Below, piece by piece: positions 32,466-46,884 of a stretch of 64,000 nt of DNA (its first letter is position 1; each line of letters begins with the position of its first letter). The notes below the pieces were generated by a model. The model searched no databases. It saw only the letters and a list, made by a program, of their open reading frames with translations, and had not been told where the DNA came from. Both the position numbers and the translations under genes were made by a program. This DNA is from Lanius collurio (taxonomy: Eukaryota > Chordata > Aves > Passeriformes > Laniidae): assembly GCA_020086605.1 (NCBI GenBank), contig JACBWW010000004.1, forward strand, positions 40,095,565 to 40,159,564. Direction: 5' to 3'.

Positions 32466-35400
32466 GCTATGTCCTACCCCAAGGCACATTTCCCATCTGC
32501 CCTGTCACAACCCTTCCCTGCTTCGGGTCACTGCTGACAGAGGACACAAGGCCCAAGCAGCTCTGCAAATCTCAGCATTGCTGCTTCCCTCTCTTCTGAG
32601 GTGTCGGTGCAGTGGCGAGCACCTCAGTTGTGTCGTGGAGTCACCCCACACATCAGCAGTCAAGCAGCATTTCAGCCTCATGAGGAAGGCAACAGAAGTC
32701 CTTTTCTGCCACCCATGGAGGTGTCACCCAGGCAAGCCCTTGAGCAGCAACACAGGTGTGTGGGGCAGGGTCAGCCCTCCTGGCAGGGCCAGTGGCTTAT
32801 AAAGCATCAGGCCAGATTTCCGTCTGGTGCAAACCGGTGTTGCTTCCCTGATTGTCACCCAGACTAGCTTATATGCGCTAGCTGCAGAGCTGGTCCTTCA
32901 GTCTCCAAGCATGGTGCCTGTCTTGGCAAGGATCCTGGGGGGCTGGCAGAGTTTGGTTGGTTTATTGAACGGATGCTGGGGCTGTTGTCTGCCACATGCA
33001 GTTCATTCCTGTTCTGGATCATGGAGTTTGAACCATCTCCTGTTTCCAATGCTTCTGTCACAGCTTTGTTTGCAGTAGCATTGCCATTCAGCAGCTGCCT
33101 GTGCTGCATGTCCAAGAGGGCTACCAGAGCTTAAGGGCATCTCCCAGGCTCCCGTGAGACCAGCAGGTACTCAGCACCCATCTATATCTGTGTCCTGCTG
33201 ACCTCTGGGTGGCACTGCTCCAAGCTCGCCACTTGTGTGGGAATGGTGTGCTTTGGTCCTGGCATCTCAGCCCAGTGTGTCCAGGGTTCCCCATCTCCTG
33301 CTCAGACATACATTGGTGCTTCTCACTGGAGCCACAAGCTTTTCACAATGGGATCAGATTGGCTTGGGATGAGAGACCCAGGAATGAGCTAGAGTTCACT
33401 TAGGTGAGCAGATAGGTGCCAGTTCATCTGCTCTGAGGGAATTCATGGTGCTGCCAGGGAGAAGGCAGCAGTAGAGAAATAAATATACCTGAAAAGTAGG
33501 AGAGAGGTGAGTATAAGAGAGTATAAAAATCTCTCTGTTAGAGTATATTCTAACTCCTTAACCCTTTGTCCCTGGTCCTGCATCATCTCCAGTTGTAGGC
33601 AGTTGCAAATGCCCAGGTAACATCTCTTCCTCATCTTGCCTCACCTCTGTGGCTACATGCCTGTTGCACAGGATAAGTAAACATCAAAATGGGTCCAAAA
33701 TGCTCTTTGGATCTCAGGAAAATCTGTAGCTCAGTGGCTGTAAATTTCATCAGTGAACTTAAATCTTTGCATTTAATACACAGCAGATATGGTTAGATTT
33801 TTCTCCATTAAGGCTCCCAGGCTTTTTCCAGGGATGTGGGCAGTGGTAGCATCCCTTGACACTCCATGTCCCCACACTGGGATGCAGCGGGTGCAACTGC
33901 CAATGGCTCCACATTTCCAAGGACTTATTACCATTTTTCTTTCTAATATTGAAAGCCCAGAATAACAACTGCTATGAGGAGATACAGTGTTTGTTTTCCA
34001 AGTGGAGTAGAATTTAAGGAGACTGTCATTGCTACTCGTCCACAGACTGTTATCTGAATTTCCCTACTCTCCCTGGTGCTGCTGCATGTCACCTCTTCCC
34101 TGTCCCATGTTTTTCCAGGAGCAGACTCTCCCAGGCAGGGCTTGTCCCTGAGGATTTTCTCTTTGGTTTATGGGGGCACTTTGTGCTCTGGCATTATCTC
34201 TTGCTCCCCATGGCCCTGCATCTTTCAAGTTACAGAGCAAGCAGTAGGACTGTGCATGGAGAAGGGACAGGGGGAGCATGCCAGGCTCCATCCCTCTGTG
34301 ACACCCCGGACACTGTCATCCTGTCCCCAGCACATCCATGCTCCTGAGTGGGCAGTGGGCTCCCTGGGAGATGGGTGAGCCCGTGGTACTGCAGGTGCAA
34401 ATATTTGCACCCAAATTCCTGCCAGGCCTGTGGAGAGGAAGAGCTGTCCCCCAATGCCCTTGCCCACCTGGTGGGGACCCACAGCAGTGCCAAGTGTCAC
34501 TTTTCCTTGCAGCTGAGCCCTGCAGCAGCCCGCCTTTTCCTTATTTGTTTTTCTCCCTTTGAGAGCTATTCTTTCTCTCCCATATGCTGTAATAATTACA
34601 AGTGATAACTTAACAGCTGCTCTGCTATTCCAGGCTCAGCAGAGCCACGCGCCTCCGCCTTCCCTCCCTCCCACAGCTCTGGGTCAACGTCTTGGCTCCA
34701 GCAATCAGGGATTCCTGCAATTTTTGCCACTCAGGAGGATCTGGACTCTTTTACCCTCTATTGCCATCTGTCTCCCACCCGCCTGCCCCAGTATCATGAA
34801 GGGGGATGGGACTGCGACATCCATCTGTTGCCATGGAAAAAGCTGAGCCAGCGAAGGGACGCACCCTGCATCCTGGGTGAAGGCCAGCGGAGAGGGGGTG
34901 AAAGGGATTTTCTTGTGTATTTGTTTTATTATCATGTGTCTGTTGTCACTCATGGGGTCTGCTGCAGGTGACCACCACCCTTGGTCACAGTAAACCTTAG
35001 GAACCCCCTAAGCCCTCTTGCTGGAGAAGGTAGTGGCCTTAGGCCTGGTGTGGCAGATGTCACCATCACATACAGTGGATCAAGTCCACATTGCTAAAAT
35101 GAACCATTTGCCATCCTTCCTCCTGTGCAAGAGTGGTGGTGGCTCACAAGGAGAGGATAGACCCCAACAGCAACCCTGGGGCCCAGGGCAGCACCCAGGC
35201 TTCCCATTTTGGATGTGAAAGGGTCTTTTCTCCTTTTACAAGAGATTTTTGCCTCCAGCTTATCCAATCGCTGAAAGCTCAGCACGAAAATATGTCAGGG
35301 TGAGATGTTTCTGCCTGCTCCCCACGAAGAAAATGCCGCATCCCTGAGCATTCCAGTCCTTCCCCGGTCAACAAGGCTACCAGGGCCAGAAGTGCCTCTC

Positions 35401-38225
35401 CAGCACAGATGAAGATTCACAGAAATCTGTCAAGACAGCCTGATTCCTGTCAATGGTAGCAAGAGATGCACGAGTCTGTGTCAGGTGGTCACATCCAGCC
35501 TAAAAAAGGCTGCATTCTGCTTCCCAAGCACTGGAAACCTGACACCCACCTGCTTGCTCCTGTGCAGTCCCATACTGGTCACTTCCCATATCTTGAATTG
35601 TGCTCCACCCAGAGGGCCTTTGGAAGAGGAGACGTGGGGCTTATCTGAGCTGGCTTTGATGCTTGGCAGCTGTGCAGGACCACCGAGCGCAGGCTTCAGT
35701 GCTGGCACTGGTGGCACTGGGACACACTGGAGGAAACCTCACCAGGGGAAGCAACACGTGCCTCGCTTGCACCTCCCACATAGGAGTAGGAAGCCCAGGA
35801 AGAGGCGGCTTGGAAAGCTTGTGCCATCTCGTAAGGGAGAGCTGGCAGTTCCATCTGGTTCTGCTTCACAGGAGCTCTCCCAGGAGCTGCTGAGGGTGGC
35901 CCAAGCAGGGCCTGTGGGTGGTGTGCCAGGAGCAGGAGAGAAGGAGGAGAATGAGAAGGAGGAGGAGTGGGTGTGATACACGTGCCCCACACTGCCACAT
36001 TTCCCTTGCAGGGTGGTCATCCTTCGTTAAAGCAGCTGCTCTGTCCCTGGAGAAGGGTGGTGGGTTTAGGGGCTCATGTGTGGTGTGATGCTGGTGCTCA
36101 GGTGCAGGGAGGTGCTACTGCATGGTGACCCCACAGTGACCTGGGGACATGTCAGGCTTTGTGTGCAGGAGCTTCAGCCCACAAGTGCTCGAAACCACCA
36201 CGTGCATTTGCCGCATGGCAAAGTCTCTTGGCAGCTCTGCTCATTTTCACGGGTCTCACACCTTGCTTTTACTCTCCCAGAAGGCAGTGATTTTTTTCTT
36301 GAAGCTAGCAATGTGATAAGAGAGTTCTTGTTGAAACAGGGCAGTCAGGGTATTTGTTAGGATAAAAACACATGGCTTTAGCACTCTGTTCCTCCAAGCC
36401 CCAGCTATTGCACAGCAAAATTACAGTCCTTATCTGCACCCAAGTTTTGCAGCAGTGTAACTGCAGCCATTTGGTTTTTGGTTTCTTCATTTCAATCTTT
36501 TTGATCATGTGCCACGATTAATCTGATCTCTACAAGGCGGGATGAGTAGGAGTCAGAAGAAAAATTGTAATCGTCTGTGCCTTTGGCATGCGAGAACGGA
36601 ATAATTTTGTTGTCTCATCTCCACGCTGGTAGCTTTAGGAAAAGTTTCCTTCCCTTCATCAGCTAGCAACACTATTCAAGGCTAAGGGACACTCATCTAA
36701 ATGGAAATATTCAGAGCTGGGTGCCATCGCTGTTCCTTGTTACTTTATTTTTCCAGGCTGCAGCATCTCCATGATACAAACCACATGGTCAGTGAGTGAA
36801 ATCCAGCTGGCAACAATGAGCTCCAAACACAAAGATAAGTTCATTATAAGCTCCTTGTTGTTGTTTGCTCTCATCTGCCTTGTCATGATACCAGCAGCTA
36901 ATCCCCTGTGTTGTTTCCTTTCCTGAGTCAAACGAAATGTGTGGTTTTGTTGGGCTGGGAGGAAGGGAGCAAGGGGAAAGGGCATGGGGAGGTGACATCA
37001 TGCTGCCCAGCCCTGTCCTGGCTCTCCTGACAGTTTTTCCTTGCCAGTTCCCACCAGTGCAGCACCGGCACTGGTTTTTGCTATCCTGACAGCTACACAG
37101 AGGTGTTTTCACCCTTTTAGCCCAGAGCATCCTTGCCCCCAGTGCAGAGCATTGCTTTCATTCTGCCTGCACCAACCCTGGTGTCCATCACAGCCCATCT
37201 GTTTTGAAAGCCCTCCCTTTCCTTGGTAAAACAATCCAAATTCCTTTACCAGCACACCTCACCACTTCAGTCCCTATCTGATTGCGTCGCTCCCTTTGAG
37301 CATTGCTTACTTTTATTGAAAAGCATTACCAGGACAGAGCATGTAAGGGACCTCTTTTAAACTGTCCAACAAGGCACTATTAACCCATATCACAGATTAT
37401 GATCAAAAACATCTTTTCTATAGAAATCCTTCTTCTTGTCCAACTGACTATTCCAGCAAAAACAACTCTGTCTGTCCTCTATTTGTCCAAATGATTATCC
37501 CATATCATGTCACCCGCACTTCTGTTCAATTTTGTTTTGCATTGGGTTTTTTTCCCTCCCCACACATCCTTAGGAAGTGAGTGATTCCTAAGCTCCATCA
37601 GAGTTCAGCAGGTGGTAGGAAGGTGGGAAGAGGCTGAGACTGGAGGATGGAGAGCCCAAAAGGGCCATTTTTCTGCTCAAGTGCTTGTGCTTCTGTCCAC
37701 AGTGCCAGGTTTTAAGAAACAGCCTGGATGTGTTATCACTGTCCCCAAGTGCCCCCCACAGACCCTGAGGGCTTTTTGGCTGCCCAAAGAAGAGGTTAAA
37801 CTCTCAGGTGCTTCTGTTCTGGTGTAATTATGACAGACAATTTAAAATCAGCCAAGAGCTGTATTTGACAGTCTTATTTGGAACATAATGTACTAATGGT
37901 CTCTTCAATGTAATTAAGGATTTTTTCAAATAATTGCAAATTAACCTGAATTAAGATGAGAGTATATACAGCAAGACTTAATGTGGTTCTACTAATTTAG
38001 ATTTGCAGTCTAAATTATTTTGGATTATTTTTTCAAGAGGACACGTAACATTTTTATTAGTATAAAAACCAATCAGAAATGTAGCAGGTGTTTTGAAAGT
38101 GAAATAGTTTTGCCTTTTAAGGGGTGCAACTCTTGATAACACATCTTTTTAGAATCTGTACTGGTACCTCCTTCCCAGGCAAGAAAAAGCTATAGCAATG
38201 TAAAGGATCATGCTTCCATTTTACA
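32466..38225. other. Intergenic; no gene recognised
   Basis: Mixed-composition DNA. The longest open frame (35485-35976, +, 163 codons) ends in a Glu/Lys-rich stretch, but it is overlapped by two minus-strand frames and has no recognisable domain. No LTR or CR1 was noticed. Segment 36,700-36,920 is even in composition and could be a conserved non-coding element, which cannot be judged without alignment. Confidence 0.45.
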
Positions 38226-38244
38226 GGTGTGTGTCTGCAAATAG

Positions 38245-38280
<36 letters not shown>

Positions 38281-38292
38281 CTGTGTCTATGT
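38226..38292. repeat. (AT)n(GT)n microsatellite
   Basis: A short ATATATAT run is followed by at least 13 GT units (about 38254-38280). It is flanked by degenerate GTGTGTCTG and CTGTGTCTATGTG. Confidence 0.97.
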
Positions 38293-40856
38293 GAAGAAAC
38301 AATTACTGGGAAATTTGTTCTACTTTGATTATTCCAACAGCTTTAAATCAATGTAACATCTGAATGGTAGCAAGGCTTGAAGCAGGGGCCAGAAGGTGAT
38401 GGCAGAAACATCTGTGGTGGTTTAAAATGCTTTTCCTCTTGTTCCTTCCTCTCCTCCTCCTCTCCCAGCTGCTCAGTACTCTCTGACTGCTCAGGATTGA
38501 TGTGTCCATAGCAGAAGAAGTGGGAAGCGTTGGGAAACCTCTTCTCATCTCTGTAGCTCACTTGACAGGGTGTAGCTTGGACAGCCATTGTTCTGAAGTT
38601 TCCTCACTGCCCAGCTGGATCCCTTCAGGAAACCCCCCCCAAGTCACTTTTCTTTGCAGGACAAACTGCCCTGGATCCCCCCATCCAGTGCAACTGTTGG
38701 AATGCTGCTTCAAAAGGTGTGTAGTAATTGAGTCATCAAACTCTGCCTTGCAAAAAGATCCTTAAGGTACCATGTTTTCTCTAATGTCCTTAACGCCGTT
38801 GATGAGAATGGGTGGTTTTGGGAGCAGGCCAGGGCAGCCTCTGGCCCTCTGCACAGGAGGATGGGGGGAAACAAGCCACTTGTGGTGTTTGAGTTGTGGT
38901 ACCACCCAGGTGATCAAACAGAAACCACTGCTCTTTTGGGAATGTCACTATCTCAGCACACACCAGAGGGTGATGAGGGGAGGGCCTTTGCTTTGGAGAA
39001 GAGACGCCAGAGTGCAGACCTTGGTTACACTTCTGCAATACAAGGAAATCCAAGGGTGGCTGAGTCAGGCTGGGAACAACACACCTGGCATCTCCCAGGA
39101 GATCAACTGCAGAGCCAGGAGCTGAAGCCTGCTTTTCTGCACACAGCTCAGGTGCCTGCAGACACTTGCCAGTGTGTAGGAGTGAGCTCGTCCTGGGAAA
39201 GGAAGACCAGTGGACTTCAGATGGGAGAACAGCTGTGGCTTACCATTGCTCCCAAATCCTGACACTCATGGAAAAGCAGCATCCAATCTGGCTTTCAAAC
39301 CCAGGACAGCTCCTCTACAAGAAAGGGAAAGAGACAGGGAAGAAATGAGAACTGCCTTTTTAAAAATGTTTGCTTTAGGTAACCCTCCCACCTCGGGGTC
39401 TCAGAACTGAAAGGCAGGAAAAAAGGGCCTGTTGACCTGATGTTAACCTTCAGCTGTCAGCCATTCAGCTCCATGATCCTCACATGCCGCTGCTTAATCC
39501 AGGAGGAAAAAAAGCACAAAGCCTGCCCAGAGCTTGTGCCATCTCATTAACATTTGGCTTAGGCAAGATTTCTATCCTGCACAGGGAGTGCAGCAACTCC
39601 AGTTCAAACAGCTCTCCTCTGCTGTGGCCTTCCCAGGATGTCCAGGGACAGGGGTTTGCCACAGCTTCTGCAGTGCTGTGCTCTGGGGTTGGGGTCCTTG
39701 AGCTGGCAAAATATAATTCAGGCAGAGGCAGTGGCATTTTTTGGCTTCATGAGAACTTGCAAAGACCTCTCTGTGAGAGTGCAAGGTCCTCTGTGTGCCA
39801 GGATGAGGTGGCTCCCAACAGGCACAAGATACAGACCCAACATGGGTTTGGCTGCTGCCTGGCAGGTCTTATTGGGGTTGGCGATCCCACAAGGCCATAA
39901 AAGCCAGACTGCAGTTTCTGGTTTGACATCACATCCCACATCCATGTCATGTGTACTCAGAGGAAAGTCATAGGGATGGCTGAGGAAGAAATAATGTGGG
40001 AGGGACAAGGAGCACATGGGCATCTTGACCTACAGCCAGCCATCTACTGCCCCCAGGCCCTCACAGCCTTCACATGATTAAACATGAAAGCTCTGTGGTT
40101 GCCTGAGCTGGCAAATATGGTTCAGTACACCTGAAGCTGGCAGGGATACCTGCTACCCTGGGGTTGGCATGGGGCTGGCAAAGGTTTCCTCTTCCCATCT
40201 GGGAGCTGGGAAGAGTGTGTTCCCGTCTGACAAGCGGGTGGGAGGAGGAAAGTGGGTGGCTTTGTGCTGCCTGATGTGAGCAGTGTGCTTTTGGTGGTGG
40301 AGGAACACGACTGTGGCCGTGGACTGAGTGGGATCACATGAGCTTGGAGATGGAGCTTGAACTGTGTGAGAGATGGATGATCCTCTGAAGGCATGATGGG
40401 ATTCTTCAGTGGGAGGACCTCTGTGTCTAAGTATAGTAAGTCACACTTTAGAAATAAGTTGGTTGAGTTTCTTTGATATAGGCTGAGGACACACACTACA
40501 GGGAGAAATCACTCAGTGTTCTGCTTTCCCGTTGATAAACTGTATCACAGCTCTGATCCTGGGACAAAGCTGGGACCCATGGGCTGTTTAGCCATGGGAA
40601 GTAGAAACTCCTGCACTAAGCCAGATCAAGGGTGCTGAGCATCCCGAGGCTTCAGGGAGCAGTAGCTGCTCCCAAGGGCAAGTTGATTAGCACTCCCTTG
40701 ATTCTCAGCCGTTATCATTGCCTCCAGGAGGGAGGTCTACATGGGCAGAGTGTGGCCCATATGTGCCCTCACCATGTGCTACTAACACAGGTCAAGAGTG
40801 CAGTCCCACAGGCTTCCTAAACAGCATTTGTCTGCATTTATTAATCTGGATTATTT

Positions 40857-41170
40857 TTTCTCCATCAGCTCATCTAGTCTTATCTTGAACTCATGCAAAT
40901 ACTGACAGCCGATAGCATCCTTGGGCAAGGAGTTCCCCACGTTTGACCCCCACCACACGAGGATCTGCTTGCTCTGAAATTTGCCCGTTTTTGCACCGGG
41001 AAGAGGCAGCAAGGCCAATCCCTGTCAGCCTTCTTTGTAGCCCTCTACCATAACCTCTTCAGCCATGTCTTTTCCAGACTGAGAAGTCCTAGTGCGCACA
41101 AGTCCTCGCTTGCAGGAAGGCTCCTCCAGACTTTTGATCCTCCTTCATCCACTTTTCTGTGTTGCCCTAT
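40857..41170 (-). repeat. Ancient CR1/L3-like LINE fragment
   Basis: The + strand has CTTGAACTCATGCAAATACT, then GGCAAGGAGTTCCCCACGTT, TTGTAGCCCTCTACCATAAC and TTTTCCAGACTGAGAAGTCC in order. Word order and spacing match the reverse complement of the 3' region of old CR1/L3 LINEs known from turtles and mammals (from memory). It is strongly diverged, and its limits are approximate. Confidence 0.6.
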
Positions 41171-44100
41171 TACATTTTGGATTCAAAGCTTCAAAGAGAT
41201 GCCTTTTGGGGCACAGGTCAGTGCAGTGGCTTGGCAAGCATGCCTGCCCCACAGCTCTTGCTCCCTCCAGATGCTGCTGTTTCTTGGCCACAGGCTGTGC
41301 CAGCTCCTGTGATCCCGTTTGCTTAAGTAATTGGAGTGCATACCATGCATAACCAGCCGGGAGTTTGTGTTGGGTGGTTTTGATCCAAGGCTCTTTCTCC
41401 TCTGGAACGGGAGAGGTGTCATCTGGGTGTTTTTATGAGTGTTGGGTCTCTTTCCTGACTGCAAATCTATCCTCCCAGTGTGAAATCTGCTTGGTTTTCC
41501 TGCAGAGACCCCATAGTGTTTGAGAGACTGTAGGTGAGAGCCTGGTATTGTCTGAGACCTGAAGGGAACACTTTCAAGGCTGTTCCAGCTCCTTTCCTTT
41601 GCTTTTATCCCAGGTAAAATGTATTTACATGATAACACAGCAAAGCAAAATAAGCAACCAAGCCTCACTGTGGTCAATTCACTCCCAGCCTATTCATGTC
41701 GATAAGACCATGATGGACTCAAATTGGAACTTCAAACTTCTCTGAAGGCATTCAGCCAATTACAAAGGTGAGAATCAGCTGCACGGTTTGGGTCCCAAGA
41801 TGAGCTTTGCTGTAGGTGAGGCTGTAATGTGAATTTCTCATGTGAATCTGTATTGAGAACTAATAACTCTCTATATTTTTTTCTTTTTTTTTTTTTCTAC
41901 AGTTTTTCCTTCCTCCTGGCCCCACCACAAATTTGCTCTCACTCTAATCTTTTCTTTGGCAGCTAAAACTATTATCTTTATTGTTTCAAGACTTGGCTTT
42001 TTCCTGTTAGATCTCCTAATTGGATTTTTACTCTCTGATCCATTTAGTCCCTCCTGTGCTTTCACTAAAACCTTTTAACCCTTCACTAACCAGTTTTGCT
42101 AACCAGTTTCCCTTGAAGGTGCTCCTCTCCCCACACTGCTCCGATTCACCCCCACCTCTGATTTGCAAGGGGACAGCTTTCCTAAGCCATGGATGTCCCC
42201 TCCAGTGTCACTGTCCGTACCCAGTGTCATCATCACCTCCTTCACTCTGCAGGCTGCAAAGGCTCATTGGGTTTTCAGCAAGAATAACCAAAACAACTTG
42301 CATCACCCTTTAAAAGGAGGTCTGAGGTCACCACAGAGCCAAAATCATCCGGAACTATGACATTTCTGCTGTGGCTAGGAAAAGTCTGCTGCCCAGATTC
42401 ACATCTCACCCAGACCAGCTGCCAGTCCTGTGTTTCTGGCTGTCTTAAACAGTATTAGCAGCTACAAGAGAAGTGAAACAGCAGTGGGGCTGTGACCACT
42501 TCTGGCACTGTGGGTCACTTAACCCTTCCACTCCTCTTCATCGTCTTTGGAAAATGCAGTTTGGGTCTGGGTCCCAAATCACCTCCCATCAGTCTTGCTC
42601 CTTTGGCCTTCAAGCCTCTCATAACAGTGCCAGAGTCTTCACTGGAGGCTTTGAGCATGCCAGGAGTGACCTGACTGCATTTCAAGTGCTTTCTGTACAG
42701 CTGAAATGACCTCTGTCCTCCATACCAGCAACGATCTCTGTCCTCTCCATGAGTAAATCAGTGCTTTGGTTTCTCCAGCCAGCAGGTATGCTCCAAACTG
42801 TCCTATGAGCACAGCAAGATGGTAATGGAGTCTGGCATGGAAGGGGCTTGAGTACCCATATCCCAAGAAGGGGCTGCGGGTTTCATGGCCTAAGCCATGC
42901 AGCTCCTCTCACAGGAGGAGGGTGGAGCTGATACAATGGCGTCTCACCACTGGTCTGGTTTTCCTGTACGGCCACGCAGTGATACAGCACTGTGATTTTG
43001 CAAGCAGCCAAGATCTTCACTTGTAACATTTCTTTATAACAACTTGGGGCACAGGGCAGTAAGCTTGCCTCCAGGTCAGTCAAGCCCAGTGTGGGCAGAG
43101 GTGGTGGGATAAGACCTCCACTTAGCAAGATCTTAAGTACAAAAGGAGATGTACATACAAAGGGAGGAAAAAAGGGAAGAAAAGGTACCAGCCCTACTAA
43201 CTGGCTGCTCAACCCAGATCAATCTACCTGGCTCTTAACAAGCCTCAATGGACCCAGTTTCTCTCCTGCTTTCATTCTTTTTTGCAGCCTTTTTACCACC
43301 TCAGTGCCTTTGTGTTGATGTTGCTGGAGTACGTTGCCATGGTTAAAGCTGTTATTCTCATCAGGGTTTGCATCTTACCTGTAAGACAGATAGATATGGA
43401 GATGGAGACGTGCATGAATATGTGTGTTTACCCTCGTTTCAGTTCCCACTGGCCATGCAGAAAAATAAATATGATGGGAAAGGAGAAGCCTTCACGGGGA
43501 ACAGGGAGAGAGGGAGAATATAGCCTTGGAGGAGTTTCTCCAAGGAATACATAGTCTAAGCCAAAAGTATGGGATAGAAAAGATGATCACCTGAGAGTAG
43601 GGGTGGGTGGAGATGGACATAGGTTTGTTAGAGGTGTTACTTGACTGAGAAAACACACAGCTTCAAGTCAAGTCTATTGCAAGGGTGCAGTGTACATGTG
43701 GAAATGTGGGGATCACAGTTTCCACCCTGCACACTGTTCCCACACTGGCAGTGCCCACACAGCATTCCTCCTTAGCCCTGTCATTTTCCTTGGCTTTGGT
43801 TGCTTCAAGTGCTAAAAGGGGGTTGCAAGTGTTATTTTTTTTAATTATTTTTTAATGTGCTTATCAAACACATATTTTCTAAATTTTACTTTATTCTTAT
43901 TCTTCTTTTATAATATTTACTCGAGGTACAGGGAAGGTGGGGAACTGAGTCTTTGGCACATTCCCATAGGTATTCTTGTCCAGAGAAAAATGCTAACAAA
44001 ACCTTTGGCTTTTAGACTTTTAGGATTTTTGGCTTTGGTGTATGAGGCCATCATATTTTTATTGTTGCTCCTCAGGCAATGATTCAGAATAATAGATCTG

Positions 44101-46884
44101 CTAGGAAAGATGGACCAAGTTCCTGAGTTTTTTTGGCTAATGTTATTATGTAAGTTTGAATTGATGGAATGGTTCTGAATTGCTCCACTCAAACCTGCAG
44201 TGAATGAAGAATTGAATCAATAGCTGCTGGGCTCTCCTCCAGCCCCTCCAGAAACAACGGATTTATTCCTCTCCTTCCACCAGCTCTGATGGTGGCTAGC
44301 TGGGGATTTTGGGGAGTTCCCAAAGGAATAACTGCTTTAAGGGAAATCACTATGTGCTGCTGCATCCAGACATGGTCTCATTCCAGGTGTCACTGGGTCA
44401 GCACGTGTGATCTTGGGTGGCTGTGGACAGGACATCTGCACCAAATACAGGCAGAGAAGATCTTGCCTGGAGAAGCAAGAAGGGGCAAAACTGAGCCACA
44501 GGACCCTTTCTGCCCTGGATGGTTGACTGGTTTCATCCACTCTGCCCCAGCACTGGGTTAGTTTATCACATTCCATTGCTATCTTGTAGCCTTGCTGCCT
44601 GATGACACTTACAGTGAAGTGGCGGAAGAGGCTTCTGCTGTGCCTTCCTTCCACTGTAACTCTTTCAAAGGTTCCATGGTCAGATGTCCCAGCTGTCTGG
44701 AGGGATGTCCACTGTCCAGAGACACAACAGCTCTGCTGACAGCTCAGCTGCAGGAGAGCTGTGCAAAAGGGGACCTTGTGCTCCCTCCCTGTGCTGGCAG
44801 TTGCAGTATCTTCAGCTCTTGAAGGGGCTGCTCACTCCTGCTTGGAGGAGGGAGCTGAGCTCACTTATGCAATCCACCAGTGCTGCCCATGCCTGGCCAA
44901 AATGTGTGGGGCTGGTTGGGGGTGGCTCCTAGCCAAGAAGTGAGGCCCAGGCCCTCTGGAGTATTTTGATATCTTGCATTCTTTGGTTCTGCCTGGAGGC
45001 AGGACTCCTCTCCCATCTAACAGGGGGCACTTGACTATGCCTGGCTATACCTGGCTCCTGCCTAAGCAGAGGAGGGAGATGGCACCTCCAGAGGCTGAGT
45101 CAGTCGCCTAAGAGAGAAATCACTCTCAAGTGGGATTTTTCCATTGACTGAAAATCTTCCCAGGTTACTGGGGCCCAAGATTATCTGCCTGTGTTAAAGC
45201 TTGAGATAAGAGATGGCAAATTGAGGGGCTGGACGTTCACTCCTGTCTCAGGTGAGGACTCAATGGGTTGGGGATAAAGGGGAATGCTTCTAAATCATGT
45301 GCAAGAAGTGCAGAAATGGCTCTTTCTCCACAAGGGAAATGCTAGTAACAACTTCAGCTCAATATTTCTGACAGCCTTTTCCCCAAGCCCCACTGCTGGC
45401 CAGGGCTGCTATTTGCCTTTCTCATGAGTGTTGCTACACCATGGCAGTGCCCAGACAGCCAGGTCTTACTGCCTTGTTCAGCCCTTGTAACCTGCTATTA
45501 AAAGCACTGACAGCACTGATAGGGAAGTCCTTTCATACCCACCTGACTCCACACTGATACACACCTGATCTCCTGCCATGTGGTCTGTTCCCTTTGGGAA
45601 GGCTGCCAGAAATGTCAACGTTTTTGCCCTCCTGCTCTGTGTGTGGCAGTGGGGCTGCAGCCCTGCCTGACAGCTGACAGCCTCCCCAGGCTGTGTATTT
45701 GAGGAGATGGAGCAAATGAGGAGGTGCAATCCATCCCATCACTTACTGTGATTTTCATTCGCCTTCTCCTCCTGCATCAAGTCAGTGGGGAAATCTGGTA
45801 TCTGAGCCAAACAAGGGACATCTGTAACCATGGTCTAACCAGCACTACTGGAGGCTTGGTCCTGAGGATGAGCAGAGCAACCTCAGAGCCGCATGGACAC
45901 CTCCCTTTGTGCTTGTGTGCTCTATAAAGTCACCACAAATTAACTGCAGGTATGTCCTGAAAATTAATGAGTTCAAGACCTTTGCAGGCTCACACGGGCC
46001 ATCTTCTGCAGGAACAGTGTCCTTAATTAAATCATACCTCATGCACAAGGAGCTGTACTGAGCCCAAAGGCAAGCGAGGCAGTCAGGCTGCCTGATGCTG
46101 TACTGGCAGATGTGGGTTCACTGTGTAAAGGCTGCTACAGCTCATCCACATCCGCCTGCAGGCCAGAGTGGGAAGAGGAGCCAGCCTGGATTCATTAATT
46201 GCTGGCGTGGGGTGGCAAGGAAACTAGCCCAAGTGCTGGCCAATGGGGGTGGATAGCACCTCAGCAGCACAGCTAATTCATGGAATGAAATGAGTGTTTG
46301 GGATCTGGAATAATGGAGAAGTGAGTCAGGCACAGCACTACATGTCGCTGATCCTATGGTTCCTGCATGCTCAGACCCCTCTTCAGGTCATCTTCTCTTG
46401 TGAGCTGGCAAAGCCTCAGCAATCGTCGTCAGGGGAGAATAAATGACAGGGAGTGGAGTTAGCAGAAACCAGGTACACTTATCCCAGAGGCTCAGCATAT
46501 GATCTGAGTGTGGAGGCTGTTGTCCTACAACTTTGTCCCATGAGTGGGAAGGAGATGAACATAGATGCCTGGACTGGAGAGTCTAGGGGGCTTGAGGATA
46601 GAAGCTCTACCAGATACCTGGGTTGCTGTTGTCTACCCTCTACCACCACCACTAAGGTCATGTGGATACCTCTCTTCAGAATCTACCCAGGCACCTAATC
46701 TACCCTACCTTGGGAAGGAGCCTGGTGAGTTGGGAAGAACCTTCTCTGGCTGTGTGGAGTGAAAATGCACCAGTTCCCACCTCTGGCACCACGGGAAACA
46801 AGATGATGGCTGTTTCTTTCACTCGGGTGTGCCCCTTGGCAGCAGCTGCACGTTTGAGCAGAGAAGCCAGCACCAAGGTGTTGA
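41171..46884. other. Intergenic; no gene recognised
   Basis: No exon with family resemblance was seen. Short overlapping open frames occur on both strands (longest 41183-41677 on -, which overlaps the L3-like repeat edge). A T-rich run with few interruptions lies at 41874-41900. AT-rich DNA lies around 43840-43920. Confidence 0.45.

Noticed and set aside
35485..35976. 163-codon open frame on + ending in a Glu/Lys-rich tail
   Set aside because: The tail comes from a GGAGAA-type purine run, and the rest has no motif. Two minus-strand frames overlap it.
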